Positions 19,632 to 28,605 of a DNA stretch of 64,000 bases are shown one piece after another. The notes under the pieces were generated by a model. The model searched no databases and was not told the DNA's origin. It was given only the letters and a program-made list of their open reading frames with translations. The DNA is from Candidatus Hinthialibacter antarcticus (GTDB lineage: Bacteria; Hinthialibacterota; Hinthialibacteria; Hinthialibacterales; Hinthialibacteraceae). Numbering within the stretch: position 1 is the first letter of the stretch; the number at the start of each line of letters is the position of its first letter. The translations under genes were made by a program, and so were the position numbers. The DNA lies in NCBI GenBank assembly GCA_030765645.1, contig JAVCCE010000073.1:50913-114912 (forward strand), given 5' to 3'.

Positions 19632-20654
19632 TTGGTGATTGACTCGCCTTCAACGCCTCTTCCTGACGCAACAAAAGAAGAGGAGTTTTTTCCGCTTGAC
19701 GCAAATGAACTGCTGGGCAAAGAAGCGTCAAGATTTCCCATCTATATTTATAATGAAGAACGAAAGCGGTTTGTCCTGTTTAAATTGGCGGATGAATCGA
19801 TCCCCCATGAACGGTTAAGCGCATTAACGAAAGACGGCAAGCGCCCGGTCTTTGTTCCACGCAGCCACGGGACCGAACTCAGCATGATGTTGTCCGACAA
19901 TTTGGCGGGCATCGTCAATGACGCTTCACTGCCAAGCGAAATCAAGACTTCGCGCATTCACTCGTTGTCTGTCGCGGTCATGCAGAATTTGTTTGAAGCG
20001 AACGCCGACTCTGAGGTTTTTATCGGGGCTTCGAAGAACGTCAGCAATTCTGTCGCCGATTTAATGTTAAATGAACCTGACGCGGTTTCTCAACTCACGA
20101 CGTTAAGGAACTATGACTACTATACATTCAGCCACAGCCTCAATGTCTGCGTTTTGGCCTTGGGGTTGTATCAGTTTATGAACCCCAACGAGTCGGCGAA
20201 CAGCATTCGCGATCTCTCGCGCGGGATGTTATTGCATGACATTGGCAAATGCGACGTGCCGACGGATTTAACCAATAAAAAAGGCTCATTATCGGACGAT
20301 GAATGGGACGTAATGAAAAGCCACACCGTCAAAGGCTATGAACGATTGGCGATTGACATTGATTTGAGCGGAGACTCCCGCACGGTGTCGTTGTTGCACC
20401 ACGAAGCCTGCGATGGCTCGGGATACCCGCATGGCAAGCCAATGCAGAACATTCCCTTTACGTCGCGTTTGTGCAAAGTCGTTGACGTGTATGATGCGCT
20501 GACGTCGCGGCGGTCATATAAGCCTTCTCTCAAACCGTTTGAAGCCTTACAAATGATGGCGACGGAAATGAAACAGCAAGTCGATCAGGAAATTTTGAAA
20601 CAATTTATTTTATTTTTAGACCAGGTCAGCAAAAGCAATGTTCGCACTGGTTGA
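19632..20654 (+). CDS. HD-GYP domain protein, probable cyclic-di-GMP phosphodiesterase
   Basis: Two parts are visible. The N-terminal part (about residues 1-140) has no recognised fold but resembles the DUF3391-like input regions of HD-GYP proteins. The C-terminal HD-GYP domain (about 150-320) keeps all key motifs: HSLNVCVLALGL, HDIGKCDVP, HTVKGYE, HHEACDGSGYP (with the GYP signature), and the DVYDALTSRRSYKP segment. This predicts hydrolysis of c-di-GMP to pGpG or GMP and fits control of motility. There is no membrane segment and no receiver domain. The start is uncertain: TTG at 19632 or GTG at 19635 on the next codon. Confidence 0.9.
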   Translation: MVIDSPSTPLPDATKEEEFFPLDANELLGKEASRFPIYIYNEERKRFVLFKLADESIPHERLSALTKDGKRPVFVPRSHGTELSMMLSDNLAGIVNDASLPSEIKTSRIHSLSVAVMQNLFEANADSEVFIGASKNVSNSVADLMLNEPDAVSQLTTLRNYDYYTFSHSLNVCVLALGLYQFMNPNESANSIRDLSRGMLLHDIGKCDVPTDLTNKKGSLSDDEWDVMKSHTVKGYERLAIDIDLSGDSRTVSLLHHEACDGSGYPHGKPMQNIPFTSRLCKVVDVYDALTSRRSYKPSLKPFEALQMMATEMKQQVDQEILKQFILFLDQVSKSNVRTG

Positions 20655-20731
20655 TTTGTTGGAGCCTCGCTTTTTTCTTTTCACGAAATTATATTTACCT
20701 CGATCCTCAGAGGTAAAAGCGGGCCAACGCA

Positions 20732-21688
20732 ATGCCGAACGATAACCAAAAAGAGCTCGCCGGGCAGTTTCAAAAAGAAATGACGCGGCAAAAAGCGCAA
20801 GAACTTGGCGTATCGCCCGATACGCTGACGACCCGTGTGAAAAATGGAAAACGAATTTGGATCCAAAAAGCGCAACTTCACGCAGAACTTGAGAAACAGC
20901 GCCAAGTGGGTTCCAAACAAATCATCCGCTCGATTCGTGGCGGTAATAACAGTTTGTATAGTTGTATTATTTTTGAAGCCAAACGAGTGATGAAACTGGT
21001 CAATGAGGAAGAGTCTTTAAACGCGCTTGACCGTCGGGATTATGTTGTCGCGGTCGAAAAAATTCATTCCAGCGCCGTCACTTGGGCGGAAGAAATCTCG
21101 AGTTATGAAGACCAGATCGACCAAGCGAAAAAAAATGACCCAGTTTTTGGACAGGGCGAACGAGTCATGCATGAAATGCTCTCGGCGCAAAAAGACGGAA
21201 ATCCCGAGCGCGTGATTGAATTAAAGAACGCGTATTCCGATCTGCTGAAAAAATATGAACGCCGTCGAAAATCGATCCTTCCATATATCGAGTCGGCGCG
21301 GACCTGCCGATTGTCGCTGCAAAAAGAATATTGGAAAATACTACAAACGGGATGGAAAGTGCGTGAAGAATCCATTCAACAAATTTTTAAACAATTCAAC
21401 AATGCCGCTCGTGAGGCGCAAACGCAAGAACTGAAAATGGATTTCAAGTCAGCGCGCGAAATTTCTCAATCGCTGAACGATATTGCCAGCGGGTTGAGAA
21501 ATCGTAACCCCGGCAGCGCCAGCGACTCTGCCGCATGGGACCCGGTGCTCAATGAACTGAAAGCGCTGGTTGATCGCCAGATGGATTTATGGATTCAGAT
21601 TCAATTTCTGGCAAACCAAATTCAATCAATTGAAAGTAAAACCCGTACGGGAATGGCGTTTCAAAACCAAAAAAAAGACAAGAAATAG
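20732..21688 (+). CDS. Unknown protein with N-terminal HTH-like segment and long coiled coil
   Basis: 318 residues, highly charged, without membrane segments or a signal peptide. Residues about 20-43 (KAQELGVSPDTLTTRVKNGK) read like a helix-turn-helix. The remainder is almost entirely helical and Glu/Lys/Gln-rich (about 50-310), consistent with a coiled coil. No catalytic motif is visible. It follows the HD-GYP gene by 77 bases on the same strand and may be co-expressed with it. A DNA-binding or structural adaptor role is a guess; I do not recognise the family. Confidence 0.65.
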   Translation: MPNDNQKELAGQFQKEMTRQKAQELGVSPDTLTTRVKNGKRIWIQKAQLHAELEKQRQVGSKQIIRSIRGGNNSLYSCIIFEAKRVMKLVNEEESLNALDRRDYVVAVEKIHSSAVTWAEEISSYEDQIDQAKKNDPVFGQGERVMHEMLSAQKDGNPERVIELKNAYSDLLKKYERRRKSILPYIESARTCRLSLQKEYWKILQTGWKVREESIQQIFKQFNNAAREAQTQELKMDFKSAREISQSLNDIASGLRNRNPGSASDSAAWDPVLNELKALVDRQMDLWIQIQFLANQIQSIESKTRTGMAFQNQKKDKK

Positions 21689-21782
21689 GGTTCATCCGGT
21701 AAGTGAGTACTTGCATAAATGGATAGCCATGATTTTGATTACGAAAACGTATCCCGGCGGATCAATAATTGACAAACCAATT

Positions 21783-21867
21783 CAGGCATGGGTGCAACTC
21801 TGGGAGCGCCTGTGCATAAGGGCCTGAAAGCCCGCACTGAAGCGAGCAGAATTGTACCCATGCCTGA
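21783..21867. repeat. Dispersed hairpin repeat, intact (empty-site) copy
   Basis: The outer arms CAGGCATGGGTGCAA and TTGTACCCATGCCTG form a near-perfect 15-base inverted repeat around a centre with a second hairpin (GGGCCTGAAAGCCC). The 51 bases at 21812-21862 match, in reverse complement, the two halves of the repeat at 63767-64000 that has been split by a MITE. Here the octamer CACTGAAG (21835-21842) is present once. Non-coding. Confidence 0.75.
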
Positions 21868-21948
21868 CGCAGTGAAATCTCAATTCAATGTATTAAAAAG
21901 TATCCAATTTACGGAAGAACCAGAAATAGCCAAATGGAGGTAGTCAAA

Positions 21949-22737
21949 ATGAAGCGGATTATGCAACGTTGGATTTTCAGTGGGTGCGTATTGATGATAG
22001 GGTTGAGCGCTATGGCAGAGACGAACATCATTGCTCACCGGGGAAACAGCAGCGTTGCGCCGGAGAACACGCTGGCTTCTGTACGGGCTGCCGTGAATTT
22101 GACGCCGCAACCTGCCTACATCGAAATCGACTTGCATCGCTCTAGCGACGGCGTGTTGGTTGTATCGCACGATGAAGACACGCTGCGGACGACGGGCGTC
22201 GCGGGTATGATTCGCGAGCAAAAATTCTCCGTGCTGCGGAAACTGGATGCGGGATACTCCAAACAGTTCGGCGACAAGTTCAAAGGCGAACGCTTGCCCC
22301 GCTTGGAAGAAGTGCTCGATTTGGTCAAAGATACGCCGATTGGCATTATGATTGAATCAAAGCAGCTGTTGCTCGAAGACGATGTGGTTGCGCTCTTAAA
22401 TAAACGCGGTGAAATCGAAAAGCACGTTTTCGCGAGTTTTGATGAACTCTCGGTGTTTCGCGCAAAAGAATTGGCGCCAAAACTTCGCACCTTGTTTCTG
22501 GCGGGTGAACTTTCGCAGGGTTCATTATTGCGCGGCAAAGACGTGAAGGCCGATATCATGGGCGTGAGTAGCAAGACCAGCGAAACAATGATTCGTCAGG
22601 CCCGGCAAAAAGGGTTTCAGGTCTGGGTGTGGACGGTGGATGATGAAAAAGACATGAAGAATTTTTTCCAGGTTCCTGTAGACGGCCTCATCAGCAATCG
22701 CCCCGAGCAAGCGCTGAAATTGCTGAATTCTCAATAA
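21949..22737 (+). CDS. Exported glycerophosphodiester phosphodiesterase
   Basis: Hydrolyses glycerophosphodiesters to glycerol-3-phosphate and an alcohol. It has a signal peptide (about residues 1-23, ending AMA). The GDPD catalytic region is seen as IIAHRGNSSVAPENT with EIDLHRSSDGVLVVSHD; the HRG, E-x-D and second His are the expected metal and acid-base residues. The closing block QVWVWTVDDEKDMKNFF...VDGLISNRP is typical. Length is 262 residues. GGAGG lies eight bases before 21949, preferred over the ATG at 21934 that lies within the GGAGG leader. Likely periplasmic; monocistronic. Confidence 0.92.
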   Translation: MKRIMQRWIFSGCVLMIGLSAMAETNIIAHRGNSSVAPENTLASVRAAVNLTPQPAYIEIDLHRSSDGVLVVSHDEDTLRTTGVAGMIREQKFSVLRKLDAGYSKQFGDKFKGERLPRLEEVLDLVKDTPIGIMIESKQLLLEDDVVALLNKRGEIEKHVFASFDELSVFRAKELAPKLRTLFLAGELSQGSLLRGKDVKADIMGVSSKTSETMIRQARQKGFQVWVWTVDDEKDMKNFFQVPVDGLISNRPEQALKLLNSQ

Positions 22738-22843
22738 AACACACTCTTTCCAGGTTGATGAGAGAGAATCCACTTAAAAAACCGTTGGAAGCGTTTCAAA
22801 ATGGCCTCGGCGGACGTTAATATCACGTCGAGGGAGTCATGCC

Positions 22844-23989
22844 ATGAAATCTGCGCCTGTTTTATTGATGCGTTTTATCGCATTTTTATTATTGTTGTCT
22901 CTTCTTATCACGCTCCTCAATATGTTGGGAGTTCCAAACCCGTTTTATAACCCATTTTCGCGTCCAGCGGCGCTTCCACGGGGAGTGACGCCGCCTACTG
23001 GCGCTTTGGGCGGCGACGAACAAAACACCATCGAAGTATTCAGCCAGATATCCCCGTCGGTGTGTTATATTACTAATACCGAACTGCGGCGCGGCGGGTT
23101 TTTGAATCTGGATGTGTTCGAGGTTCCGTCGGGTTCCGGCTCGGGATTTATCTGGGACCACGATGGCCACATTGTAACCAATTTTCATGTTGTCTATCGC
23201 GCGAGTACAATCACGGTGGTGTTGAACGACCAGTCATCGTGGCGCGCAAAAATTATTGGGAGCGATCCCGATTTTGATTTGGCGGTATTAAAAATTGGTG
23301 CGCCCAAAGACCAGTTGCCGCCTGTCTTAATCGGTGAATCTTCGTCCCTGCGCGTGGGACAAAAAGTCTTGGCGATTGGCAACCCGTTTGGGTTGGATTC
23401 TACTTTGACGGTAGGGATCGTCAGCGCGTTGGGGCGTTCGATCCGCGCGATGAGCGGCCGGACGATTTCTGACGTGATTCAGACGGACGCGGCGATTAAT
23501 CCAGGAAATTCCGGTGGGCCTTTGTTGGATTCGTTTGGACGATTGATTGGCGTCAATACGGCGATTATCAGCCCCAGCGGTTCTAGCGCGGGCATTGGTT
23601 TCGCGGTGCCGGTTGATACGGTCAACCGGGTGGTCCCTCAGCTAATTTCAAAAGGTGAAGTGGATAAACCCTGGATGGGCATTGATATCATGCCGACGTC
23701 GATTTTATCGCGGCTAGGCCTGAAGGATTTGAAGGGCGTAATGGTTCGCCGCGTAATCGAAGACAGCCCTGCTGAAGCCGCCGGTTTAAGAGGCGCACGG
23801 CAAGACGACGCCGGTAAACTATTATTAGGCGATGTGATTATCGCGATCAATACGGTGGATGTTTTAAACCAAGATGATTTATTCCGTGCGTTGGATTCAA
23901 CCGCTCCCGGCGACGAGATTACGATGCGGTTTGTGCGGGACGGGAACATATATGAACAGACATTGCGTTTAGGCGTTCGGCGGGATTAA
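22844..23989 (+). CDS. HtrA/DegP-like serine protease with one PDZ domain
   Basis: A periplasmic, membrane-anchored quality-control protease. The hydrophobic N-terminus (about residues 8-28) is a signal anchor. The chymotrypsin-fold triad is complete: His115 in TNFHVV, Asp145 in DFDLAVLKI and Ser223 in NPGNSGGPLLD. A single PDZ domain follows (about 270-375). At 381 residues it is DegS-like in layout. GAGGGAG precedes the ATG. The next gene, an AsmA-like protein, begins six bases after the stop, so the two are probably co-transcribed as an envelope-maintenance unit. Confidence 0.94.
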   Translation: MKSAPVLLMRFIAFLLLLSLLITLLNMLGVPNPFYNPFSRPAALPRGVTPPTGALGGDEQNTIEVFSQISPSVCYITNTELRRGGFLNLDVFEVPSGSGSGFIWDHDGHIVTNFHVVYRASTITVVLNDQSSWRAKIIGSDPDFDLAVLKIGAPKDQLPPVLIGESSSLRVGQKVLAIGNPFGLDSTLTVGIVSALGRSIRAMSGRTISDVIQTDAAINPGNSGGPLLDSFGRLIGVNTAIISPSGSSAGIGFAVPVDTVNRVVPQLISKGEVDKPWMGIDIMPTSILSRLGLKDLKGVMVRRVIEDSPAEAAGLRGARQDDAGKLLLGDVIIAINTVDVLNQDDLFRALDSTAPGDEITMRFVRDGNIYEQTLRLGVRRD

Positions 23990-23995
23990 GCCAAT

Positions 23996-26900
23996 ATGCC
24001 CGAAGATAAAAAAATACACCGGCCCGCGCGGCGTTGGGCGCGACGGCTGGTTCGTTGCGTCGTCTGGACGGCAATACTCGGAGTCGTGTTGCTGGCGGGA
24101 GGGTTGTGGCTTTTGCAGCAGCCATTTTGCCGCGAATGGATCCAGCAGCGCCTCAACGAGCAGGTTGATGGAAACATTACGTTTGAATCCGTCGGCCTGT
24201 CTTGGAACGGCGCCCTCAAACTCAACGGTATTGAATATTCGCTCGACGCCAATGGCGCCACCTACCAACTGTCCGCTCAATCGTTGCAGTTAGATGATGT
24301 ATTGTTTGGACGAGCGTATTTATCTCTTCGAAATGTAGGAACTCGATTCGGCGACGCGCAAGTTTGGTCGGCTTCGAGGGGCGTGGTTGCGTGGCCGGAG
24401 CCGATCAGCGGAGAGCCGTTTGCGATTACGTTTCATCAAGCGAGTTTAGACCTTCCCGCCGTCATTCATTCATTCAGCAGCGACGTTTCTGCATCCACGT
24501 CGTCGTCTACTTCAATTGCATCGCCGACGATGCGAGTTGAAATCTTGAATTCAAGCGTCCGCCTGCCCTGGAAAACACCGGCCTATGAATGGAGCGCGTC
24601 ATTTGATTTGGCGGAAAACGTCAAGCGCGTTTCCGGCTTATTGCATGTGTCGCCTCCTGGAAGAACCACGTCAAATCGCGTGAGCGTCTCTGTCGATGCG
24701 GCGCCGCTAACGGCGAAAGTAAATGCGATTCATCTTCAGTCAGAATCGTTCCCTTTTTCATTGTTTGAACCAGTGATTGTCGAGGGCGTGATCGGCGGCG
24801 ATATGCGCTTTGAACCGCTTGCGGCAGGCGGCTACCGCGCGTTCGGCCAGGTCGTCGCTGATAAAGCGTTTGTCGAGGCGCCGAGCGCTGCATCATTCTT
24901 GACGGACAATGCGAGCGCGACGCTCCAAGCGCAATTGAGCGCGACCTATGCGCTCCGTTCAATGGAGACCAAGTTGCAACATGCGCCGATCACGATCGAC
25001 CTCGCTTCATCGGATGTTTTGTTGATGCCGACCGGGCAGGCGACGCTGTCCGTCACTCGAGCGAATACAAAAAATCCCACAGTGAACTTGAATTGGGTTT
25101 CTAAGGAGATTGGTGAACTCTCGTCTCTCAGCCATGAATGGCCGCCTGCCGCGACGGGCCAATATGCGCTCCAGTTTTCGCTACCGTCAAAGTCGGTTGA
25201 TATGGTCCGCGGTTATCTTCCCGGGTGGATCAATGAATGGGTACCGGATGTGAAGGGAACGATTTCATTGAGCGGGAAGGGGATTCTCGATCAGCAAACC
25301 GTCGCGAACCTGGATATTCAAGCGGAACTGTTGCAAGCGCAGTATGAAGTTGCTGGCGTCAACATTGAAGCGGAGCGCTTGAGCGGGCCGGTGAAGATGG
25401 ACGCGGCGAAGGCGACCGCCAAAATCGGGGGGAAGGGTAGTATACGCTATCCGTTATCCGCAACGCAAATCATCGAATTGCCTGTTGCTCCAAAAGTGAT
25501 GGATTTTCAGTATGATCGAAAGAGCGGTGACTGGACGTTTCGCGTTCCGGCGTTTGACGCGCCGCCGCTGCACGATTTAACAATAGAAGCGAAAACCGAC
25601 GGCCAATGGACGGCCTCGGCGCGCATGGATGTAACGGAGGCATTGCTAGCGCTGCTCCCCATGTTGGCGCCGGATGCGACCCGCGCACTCGAAGGCATGG
25701 GCGGTTTGGTGTTGCTCGCCAGCGGCGACGCGACCCGCGCATCGGTGCGCGCGACCAGCCCTGATCTTGCGCTCTTCTCGTTTGATGGAGAGCCTGCTTT
25801 GGGCGTCCAGTTGAGAGATGTGGATTTGCGTTACCAGTGGGAAAGTAATGATAGCGGCGGCGCTTCTCATGTTGTCCTAAGGGCGGCGACTCCGTATTTT
25901 TCGTTTTCGGGTAACGATATCGAATGGCCGGGGCAAAGTATTACGCTTGAATGGGGCAAGCCGTCCGCCTCTTGGGATGAATGGGAGGTGAGTTTCTTTC
26001 CGCCCGGCGGTGGGATTGCGCGCTTTGATCATTTGGCGGACGGGACTTGCCGCGCGATTGCTGAAACGCTCAATTTAGAAGCGTTTGTTGTCCCGCTTTT
26101 CAATCGCCTCTTCATGGAAGAATCAGGCGATGAAACGCCGTTGATCTCCGCCAAAGGCTCCATCAATGGAGATTGGCGCTTTGAATCGCTCAGCCCGCTG
26201 GTGATGTCGGGATTGCTTTCACTCCGTGAAGCGGAGCTCGATTTGAATATGCACCCCGCTTTTCATATTGAAGGCGCTTCGATTTCTGCGCCGATTGTTT
26301 ACCCCATCGACTATGACCGGCTGCCGGACCATGAGATTCATTTTGAAGCGGCGAAAGTTGCAATCAACGAGGCTTCATTTCAACAAGTTGCCGCAGTCAT
26401 TCCAATCATGCCGTCAAAAATTTCCGTGCTGGATTCAGTCATGATGCCTATGTACGGAGGTCGTACTGCATTGAATGATCTACAAATATTTGATTGGCAG
26501 ACGAACACGCCGCTTATTTCAGGCGGCATCCAGTTTGATGATTTACGATTGGAGCAAGCAAGTAAAGCGTTTCCGTTTTTGCCCAGCCAAGGCCGACTGA
26601 ATGGGCGCCTCAATTCGATCCGGCTGTCGGGTGAAGTGCTCGAAGCGACCGGCGTCTTAGAGGCGAAAGTCTTTGGCGGAACCATGACAATGAATGACTT
26701 TTCGCTGGGCCGAACTTCGATACGTACGCCGCTGTGGAAGATGGACGTTGAATTCAAAAAACTCGATTTAGCAAAAATCACCCAATATTTTGATTATGGG
26801 AAAATGACGGGACAGATATCGGGGTCATTCGCTGATTTTGAATTGATGCTGCCCGAACAAGCAGGGCAATGGCCGTATCCCCGGCGTTTTGATATCTCGA

Positions 26901-27259
26901 TACGGGATGACATGAGAGGGATGGGGATGGTGTCGAAAGACACATTGCAAAAAATTATAAATTTGGGCGAGTCGTCCGGGTTGAAAAAATTAGTGGCGGA
27001 CCGGGATATGTATCTATTTTCAAAATTGGGATTACACGCAAAATTAGACGGGAACGACCTGAGGTTATACGGGACATTAAGAGATAATTTATTTCTGGAA
27101 ACCAATGAGGTTAATGTTGCGGTCCGACGTCTGTTTAATCCAAGCGAATGGTTTGCGATTCCAGTGAATATTAACCTCGCGAAGCCGGAGGACGTTATTC
27201 CCTTTGATCGGCTCTGGCAACGGCTGATGTCGCAAATTGAAGGTGAACCCGCGCCTTAA
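23996..27259 (+). CDS. Large AsmA/YdbH-like envelope protein
   Basis: 1087 residues with one N-terminal transmembrane helix (about 23-43, VVWTAILGVVLLAGGLWLL) and a long, beta-strand-rich periplasmic body. It shows the AsmA-like pattern near the start (FCREWIQQRLNEQVDGNITFESVGLSWNG in pieces) and the repeated-groove character of the AsmA/TamB/YdbH superfamily, whose members bridge the periplasm and move phospholipids. The C-terminal part resembles the YdbH/DUF3971 end. The assignment rests on topology and composition, so the exact subfamily is uncertain. The stop overlaps that of the convergent LOG-like gene by four bases. Confidence 0.75.
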   Translation: MPEDKKIHRPARRWARRLVRCVVWTAILGVVLLAGGLWLLQQPFCREWIQQRLNEQVDGNITFESVGLSWNGALKLNGIEYSLDANGATYQLSAQSLQLDDVLFGRAYLSLRNVGTRFGDAQVWSASRGVVAWPEPISGEPFAITFHQASLDLPAVIHSFSSDVSASTSSSTSIASPTMRVEILNSSVRLPWKTPAYEWSASFDLAENVKRVSGLLHVSPPGRTTSNRVSVSVDAAPLTAKVNAIHLQSESFPFSLFEPVIVEGVIGGDMRFEPLAAGGYRAFGQVVADKAFVEAPSAASFLTDNASATLQAQLSATYALRSMETKLQHAPITIDLASSDVLLMPTGQATLSVTRANTKNPTVNLNWVSKEIGELSSLSHEWPPAATGQYALQFSLPSKSVDMVRGYLPGWINEWVPDVKGTISLSGKGILDQQTVANLDIQAELLQAQYEVAGVNIEAERLSGPVKMDAAKATAKIGGKGSIRYPLSATQIIELPVAPKVMDFQYDRKSGDWTFRVPAFDAPPLHDLTIEAKTDGQWTASARMDVTEALLALLPMLAPDATRALEGMGGLVLLASGDATRASVRATSPDLALFSFDGEPALGVQLRDVDLRYQWESNDSGGASHVVLRAATPYFSFSGNDIEWPGQSITLEWGKPSASWDEWEVSFFPPGGGIARFDHLADGTCRAIAETLNLEAFVVPLFNRLFMEESGDETPLISAKGSINGDWRFESLSPLVMSGLLSLREAELDLNMHPAFHIEGASISAPIVYPIDYDRLPDHEIHFEAAKVAINEASFQQVAAVIPIMPSKISVLDSVMMPMYGGRTALNDLQIFDWQTNTPLISGGIQFDDLRLEQASKAFPFLPSQGRLNGRLNSIRLSGEVLEATGVLEAKVFGGTMTMNDFSLGRTSIRTPLWKMDVEFKKLDLAKITQYFDYGKMTGQISGSFADFELMLPEQAGQWPYPRRFDISIRDDMRGMGMVSKDTLQKIINLGESSGLKKLVADRDMYLFSKLGLHAKLDGNDLRLYGTLRDNLFLETNEVNVAVRRLFNPSEWFAIPVNINLAKPEDVIPFDRLWQRLMSQIEGEPAP

Positions 27260-27789
27260 CAGCCAAAGCGGGCGCGAAGACGTTTGACGGCGTCGTCGAC
27301 ATCCGGCGAAAATTCGATGTATTTCATTTGGCGTTCATCAATTTCGGTGTGTTCTTGCAGCGCCAACACTGCCCGCCGCATGGATTCGCCTACCACGATG
27401 ATGGATTTGTCCCACCCCATGTATACGAGGTTCCAGGCGAGAAACAACTCCGCGAATGTACCGATGGCGCCGTCGAGAATGACATAGGCGTCGGAGATGT
27501 TCATCAACGTGACGATGCGTTCATTCAAATCTTTCGTTGAAATTTCTTCGGTGAGATGGGTGTTTGGCGAACGGTCTTTGAACATTTCGCAGGTGACGCC
27601 AATGACCTCGCCGCCCGCGTTACGCGCGCCCCGGCTGCACGCTGCCATCACGCCCATGTAGCCGCCGTTGCTGACGCGAAAGCCCACCGACGCGAGTTGA
27701 TAGCCTATGCGCTCGGCTTGCGCACAGATGTCGCTGTCTTGTAAAACGGCTGAACTTCCATAAACGGCGATGGTTTTAGGAGATGTCAT
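27256..27789 (-). CDS. LOG-like / TIGR00725-type Rossmann protein
   Basis: A 177-residue nucleotide-binding-fold protein of the LOG/DprA-like (SLOG) group. It has KTIAVYGSS at the N-terminus, GGYMGVMAACSRGA where LOG proteins have GGxxGxM..GA, and LDGAIGTFAEL where they have PGGxGTxxE. The Gly-Thr and Glu of the second motif are kept but the leading PGG is DGA. True LOG enzymes release cytokinin-type bases from nucleotides; with this change, nucleotide binding is safer to predict than that reaction. Convergent with the AsmA-like gene, with overlapping stops. Confidence 0.75.
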   Translation of the reverse strand: MTSPKTIAVYGSSAVLQDSDICAQAERIGYQLASVGFRVSNGGYMGVMAACSRGARNAGGEVIGVTCEMFKDRSPNTHLTEEISTKDLNERIVTLMNISDAYVILDGAIGTFAELFLAWNLVYMGWDKSIIVVGESMRRAVLALQEHTEIDERQMKYIEFSPDVDDAVKRLRARFGC

Positions 27790-28093
27790 TTTACAGCCTC
27801 ACGTTTGGTTTGATCGAATGACTGCGCCTCGTCTGAAAGCGCATGATAAACGGCTACGCGCTTTCATGCTTGCTTGAAGCTTACCACGAAGGTACGATAT
27901 TTATAGTGATTGTCAGAATAACGCGCGGAATGAGTTACCGAAACCGGTATCTATCGCTGAGCCCTACGGGCGCGCTTAACGTACACCATTTTGACAAACG
28001 CTATAAAATCACATCCAATCACAGGTTGTGATTTTAATTACAACGCAGTCGATTTCTCCAGCGGCAATATTATATCATGGAGTAGGCCGGACC
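27790..28093. other. Divergent intergenic region before def
   Basis: It contains an inverted repeat, GAAAGCGC (27835-27842) and GCGCTTTC (27858-27865), and a candidate rightward promoter with -35 TTGACA (27991-27996), a 17-base spacer and -10 TCCAAT (28014-28019), about 75 bases before def. No gene is supported. Confidence 0.4.
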
Positions 28094-28594
28094 ATGGCGA
28101 TTCGAAATATTTGCATATATGGAAACGAAGTTCTTCGAAAGAAAACGAAGTTTATTAAAACCTTTGATCAACGCCTGCAAAAACTCGTCGAAGAGATGTT
28201 TGAGACAATGTATCTTTCAAATGGAATCGGCTTGGCTGCGCCGCAGGTCGGGTTGCTGAAAAAGCTGTTGGTTGTCGACACGCTGGAACCCGGCGGAAAA
28301 ATCGCGTTGGCGAACCCCAAAATATTGTGGGAAAGCGAAGAAACCTGGGAGATGAATGAAGGGTGTTTGTCGATTCCCGGTTTAGAAGGCGAAGTCGAAC
28401 GCTCCGAGAAAATTCGCGTCAAAGCCAACGATCCATTCACGGGCGACGAAATTGAATTTGAAGCGGAAGGCCTGTTTGCCCGCGTGATCTTGCATGAAAA
28501 CGATCACTTAAACGGCGTGTTGTTCGTCGATCACCTGACTCCCGCTGAACGGGCCGCTCTGGAGCGCAAGCTGCAAGAACTGGCCGCAGCGTAA
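28094..28594 (+). CDS. def: Peptide deformylase
   Basis: A metalloenzyme that removes the formyl group from N-terminal Met of new proteins. All three motifs are present: GIGLAAPQVG (residues 44-53), EGCLS (89-93, metal ligand Cys91) and HENDH (134-138, ligands His134 and His138, catalytic Glu135). Length is 166 residues. The ATG at 28094 gives the usual MAIRNICIYG N-terminus; an earlier in-frame start would add 22 unusual residues. fmt follows 11 bases later, the common def-fmt pair. Confidence 0.96.
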   Translation: MAIRNICIYGNEVLRKKTKFIKTFDQRLQKLVEEMFETMYLSNGIGLAAPQVGLLKKLLVVDTLEPGGKIALANPKILWESEETWEMNEGCLSIPGLEGEVERSEKIRVKANDPFTGDEIEFEAEGLFARVILHENDHLNGVLFVDHLTPAERAALERKLQELAAA

Positions 28595-28605
28595 TCGGCG
28601 AAACT

